Shown here: positions 4,498 through 6,522 of the stretch, piece after piece | How positions within the stretch are numbered: position 1 is the first letter of the stretch | Layout: each line of letters opens with the position of its first letter | Origin: Nitrospirae bacterium GWC2_56_14 | Lineage (GTDB): Bacteria > Nitrospirota > UBA9217 | NCBI GenBank assembly: GCA_001803705.1 | Contig: MHDY01000067.1 | Location: 1-6,522 of the forward strand | Direction of reading: 5' to 3' | Length of the DNA stretch: 6,522 nt | The notes under the pieces: model-generated | Databases searched by the model: none | Told to the model about the DNA's origin: nothing | Seen by the model: the letters and a program-made list of their open reading frames with translations, nothing else | Translations under genes and position numbers: made by a program

Positions 4498-5988
4498 ATG
4501 CAGGAAAAACACCCCCTCTCGAAAAGCCACGCGATCTTTTTCGCCGGCATTTTTGTCGCCCTGTATGCCCTCAGCAGGACCAGCTACCTGGTCATGCATA
4601 CGCTGGTGGAGATGTTCAGCGTCGTCGTGGCCTGCAGCATCTTCATGATCGCCTGGAACACCCGGCGGTTCATAACGAACAGCTTTTTTCTCTTCCTCGG
4701 CATCTCCCTGCTCTTCGTCGGCATCCTCGACCTTGTCCACACCCTCGCGTATAAGGGGATGAACGTGTTCTCTGGATACGACGCCAACCTGCCGACCCAG
4801 CTCTGGATCGCGTCCCGCTACCTGACCGCGTTGTCCCTGCTGGGCGCGCTCCTCGTCGGCGGCCGCAGCCTGAACGCCTACGGGGTCCTGGCGGGCTACG
4901 CCACGGCCACGGCGGTGCTCCTGTTCTCCATTTTCGGGGGTTACTTCCCGGACTGCTACGTGGAGGGCAGCGGCCTGACCGCCTTCAAGATCGCAAGCGA
5001 GTACATCATCTCGCTCCTGTTCGCCGGAACGCTCGTCCTGTTCTACCGGCTGCGCAGGGAATTCGAGCCGGCCATCCTCGGCATGCTGGCCGGGGCGGTC
5101 GTCTGCTCCATCATCAGCGAACTGGTGTTCACCCTGTACATCGGCGTGTACGATGTCTTCAACCTGCTCGGTCATTTCTGCAAAGTGCTCGCCTTCTATC
5201 TTATCTACAAGGCGCTCATCGAGACCTCGCTCATCAGGCCCTACGCGCTCTTTTTCCGGCAGCTGTCGGACAAGACCCGCGAACTCGAGCGGTCCAACGA
5301 GGAGCTCGAGCAGTTCGCCTCGGTGGTCACGCACGACCTCAACGCGCCCCTGAACACCATCAGCGTCGGCGCCCAGCTTCTCCGGGACAAGTACGGCGAC
5401 CGGCTCGACGAGCGGGGGATCATGCATGCAGAGAACATCGTTCAGGGCACGAAGCGCATGGCCCGGCTCATCAGGAACATCCTCGCCTATGCGAAGATCA
5501 GCAGGAAGGCCGGCGCGTTCACCAAGGTCCCGCTTGCCGCCGCGCTTGCCGCCGCGCTCCAGAACCTCCGGGCAACGCTTGATGCGGCCGGGGCGGAGGT
5601 CCTATCGGCCCCGCTGCCCGAGGTGCAGGGCGACGAGGTCCAGCTGGTCCAGGTGTTCCAGAACCTCATCGGGAACGCGGTTAAGTACCGGGGAATGGAC
5701 ACGCCCCGGGTCACGATCTCGGCGGAACGGATCATGGGCCCCGGCGACGGCGTGGGCGTCTTCCCGGGCTGGCGGATAATGGTAGCGGACAACGGGGTGG
5801 GGATCGATCCCAAACTGCATGACCGGATATTCCTGATCTTCGAGCGCGGAGCGCAGACGGAGGAAGACGGCGGCAGCGGCATCGGACTGGCGGTCTGCAA
5901 GAAGATCGTGGAGCGGCACGGCGGCCGCATCAGCGTTGCCTCGGAGCCCGGCAAGGGCGCGGCCTTCAGCTTCACGCTCCCGGCGTGA
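4498..5988 (+). CDS. MASE3-domain membrane sensor histidine kinase, 496 aa
   Basis: Residues 1-245 form a MASE3 membrane sensor domain with about seven or eight hydrophobic helices. Its typical motifs are HTLVEMFSVVVACSIFMIAW (34-53), a GILDLVHTLAYKGM stretch (75-88) and LWIASRYLTALSLL (102-115). A coiled-coil linker (255-273) leads to a HisKA domain with the phosphoacceptor His279 in VVTHDLNAPLNTI. The HATPase_c domain has the N-box Asn393 (FQNLIGNAVKY), the G1 motif DNGVGI (431-436) and the G2 motif GGSGIGLAV (458-466). All key catalytic residues are present, so the kinase looks active. It has no PAS, receiver or output domain, and no response regulator is adjacent. The ATG at 4498 is the first start after an in-frame TAA at 4486. 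The nearest strong Shine-Dalgarno sequence, AGGAGG at 4478-4483, is 14 nt away, unusually far. The signal sensed by MASE3 is unknown. Third-position GC looks higher than in the neighbouring genes. Confidence 0.93.
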   Translation: MQEKHPLSKSHAIFFAGIFVALYALSRTSYLVMHTLVEMFSVVVACSIFMIAWNTRRFITNSFFLFLGISLLFVGILDLVHTLAYKGMNVFSGYDANLPTQLWIASRYLTALSLLGALLVGGRSLNAYGVLAGYATATAVLLFSIFGGYFPDCYVEGSGLTAFKIASEYIISLLFAGTLVLFYRLRREFEPAILGMLAGAVVCSIISELVFTLYIGVYDVFNLLGHFCKVLAFYLIYKALIETSLIRPYALFFRQLSDKTRELERSNEELEQFASVVTHDLNAPLNTISVGAQLLRDKYGDRLDERGIMHAENIVQGTKRMARLIRNILAYAKISRKAGAFTKVPLAAALAAALQNLRATLDAAGAEVLSAPLPEVQGDEVQLVQVFQNLIGNAVKYRGMDTPRVTISAERIMGPGDGVGVFPGWRIMVADNGVGIDPKLHDRIFLIFERGAQTEEDGGSGIGLAVCKKIVERHGGRISVASEPGKGAAFSFTLPA

Positions 5989-6100
5989 GCAACGGGACCT
6001 TCCCGACGGATGGGGGATGGTGGTCTGCGATCAGCATGGTACCTATTGTCCTCATGAACAGTATGCACGTATGATGAATTCGTACTAAATCTGTTAAGCT

Positions 6101-6129
6101 GTCTTTGCGAGCGTAGCGAAGCAATCTCG
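6101..6129. repeat. REP-like dispersed intergenic repeat (half element)
   Basis: The core TTGCGAGCGTAGCGAAGCAA (6105-6124), followed by TCTCG, matches an intergenic repeat that recurs in many environmental bacterial genomes, usually preceded by GTCA (here GTCT). The usual element often occurs as a pair in inverted orientation, forming a long hairpin. No inverted partner is seen in this window, so this is a single arm. The identification is from memory of the motif, not a search. Confidence 0.6.
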
Positions 6130-6246
6130 TACCACCCTGGTATAACGTTATCAGCATCTTTACAGCCCATACCGCGAGCCATCTTGGGGCAGGCTAACAA
6201 CCGTAAGACTGGTGCAAACTCCTGGACACGGCATGGAACCGAGGAT

Positions 6247-6271
6247 TTTCCGGTCTGCCATAAGGCGGAAA
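6247..6271. repeat. Inverted repeat between convergent genes
   Basis: TTTCCG (6247-6252) pairs with CGGAAA (6266-6271). An alternative stem TCTGCC/GGCGGA around ATAA (6254-6269) overlaps it. Either could fold in RNA from either strand and might contribute to termination of one of the convergent genes. No T-run follows on either strand. Confidence 0.3.
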
Positions 6272-6331
6272 TGGTCATGGAAAAGCGGCGGGATCGCAGG
6301 CGTGCCGGAGCCCCTGGTGAACAGACCTTGA

Positions 6332-6522
6332 CTACCTGACCGCGGCGGCAGGTGCGACAACGAGTGCCACGCGCTTGATCGCTGCAGGGTCATACGGCAG
6401 GACATACACTGTCTTGTCCTTGACGACCAGCGAAAGATGGTTATTCGTTGCAACTTCTGCCAGCACCCTGTTCCAGGCTCCTTGTATCCGCAGGTTGATC
6501 TTCTGCGCCGGCTTTGCGGTAA
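6332..6522 (-). CDS. C-terminal end of a minus-strand protein, secretin/STN-like (5' end outside window)
   Basis: On the minus strand, a frame open from the right edge (first full codon at 6520) to a TAG at 6332-6334 gives 62 residues. They include AQKINLRIQGAWNRVLAEVA, then TNNHLSLVVKDKTVYVLPYD, and end VALVVAPAAAVR. The pattern of a short strand (INLRIQG), a helix (AWNRVLAEVATNN) and a strand pair (LSLVVKDKTVYVLP) resembles the STN/secretin N-domain fold found in TonB-dependent receptors and secretins. Here it ends the protein instead of starting it, so it may belong to an envelope or pilus-assembly accessory protein. Coding status is fairly likely from composition and open frame; the family is tentative. 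Confidence 0.5.
   Translation of the reverse strand, partial: TAKPAQKINLRIQGAWNRVLAEVATNNHLSLVVKDKTVYVLPYDPAAIKRVALVVAPAAAVR

Larger units (their letters stand above)
5989..6331. other. Intergenic region downstream of the histidine kinase
   Basis: No gene is supported in these 343 bases; frames crossing it on the minus strand are low-quality shadows. It holds a 5-bp stem with a 3-nt loop just after the kinase stop (CGGGA/TCCCG, 5993-6005), the dispersed repeat at 6101-6129, a 10-bp perfect palindrome ATAACGTTAT (6142-6151), and an inverted repeat TTTCCG...CGGAAA (6247-6271). It lies between convergent genes, so terminators would be expected, but no stem with a U-tract is clear. Confidence 0.6.

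Noticed and set aside
4438..5427. 329-aa minus-strand open frame antisense to the kinase
   Set aside because: It is a shadow caused by GC-biased codon use of the real kinase. Its translation is highly charged and low-complexity with no domain.
6160..6260. Possible GEMM-type (cyclic-dinucleotide) riboswitch, prompted by GACTGGTGCAAA and GGAACCGAGG
   Set aside because: The paired P1/P2 stems and GNRA tetraloop geometry could not be built, and on the plus strand it would lead into a convergent gene, not a regulated start codon.

Overview
The window is about 6.5 kb of moderately GC-rich bacterial DNA that looks like a Gram-negative environmental sensing and signalling region. Family content (a globin-coupled sensor with a PsiE-type membrane domain, a CBS/HPP pair, a MASE3 histidine kinase, a very short glycine-rich lipoprotein) and a dispersed intergenic repeat containing GCGAGCGTAGCGAAGC are reminiscent of Desulfuromonadota (Geobacter-like) or Nitrospirota. 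This placement is an inference; there is no rRNA or other marker gene in the window.

Layout. The left edge (1-147) is the C-terminal end of a response-regulator receiver domain. After a 320-bp gap with a good sigma70-type promoter comes a 131-aa protein of unknown family (468-863, +). It converges with a 57-aa lipoprotein on the minus strand (883-1056). A second strong promoter (TTGACA, 17 bp, TATGAT) drives a 234-aa cysteine-containing conserved protein of unknown function (1317-2021, +).

Two small hairpins and another promoter separate that gene from a three-gene plus-strand cluster. The cluster encodes a heme protoglobin-PsiE membrane sensor (2140-3036), a tandem CBS-domain protein (3123-3743) and an HPP-family integral membrane protein (3763-4308). 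The CBS and HPP genes are only 19 bp apart and are probably co-translated; the globin gene is 86 bp upstream. The reading offered is that a gas- or redox-sensing globin, a nucleotide-sensing CBS module and a putative anion (possibly nitrite) transporter form one functional set. This is inferred from domain identity and gene order only.

A 496-aa MASE3-HisKA-HATPase_c membrane histidine kinase follows (4498-5988), with no response regulator beside it. The last 530 bp hold a REP-like dispersed repeat, small dyads, and at the right edge the C-terminal end of a minus-strand gene (6332-6522) whose sequence resembles a secretin/STN-type N-domain.

No mobile element, CRISPR array, tRNA or rRNA was seen. 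The region reads as mostly ordinary chromosomal sensing genes. The most interesting points are the globin-PsiE/CBS/HPP cluster, the two conserved-looking unknown proteins, and the tiny lipoprotein.
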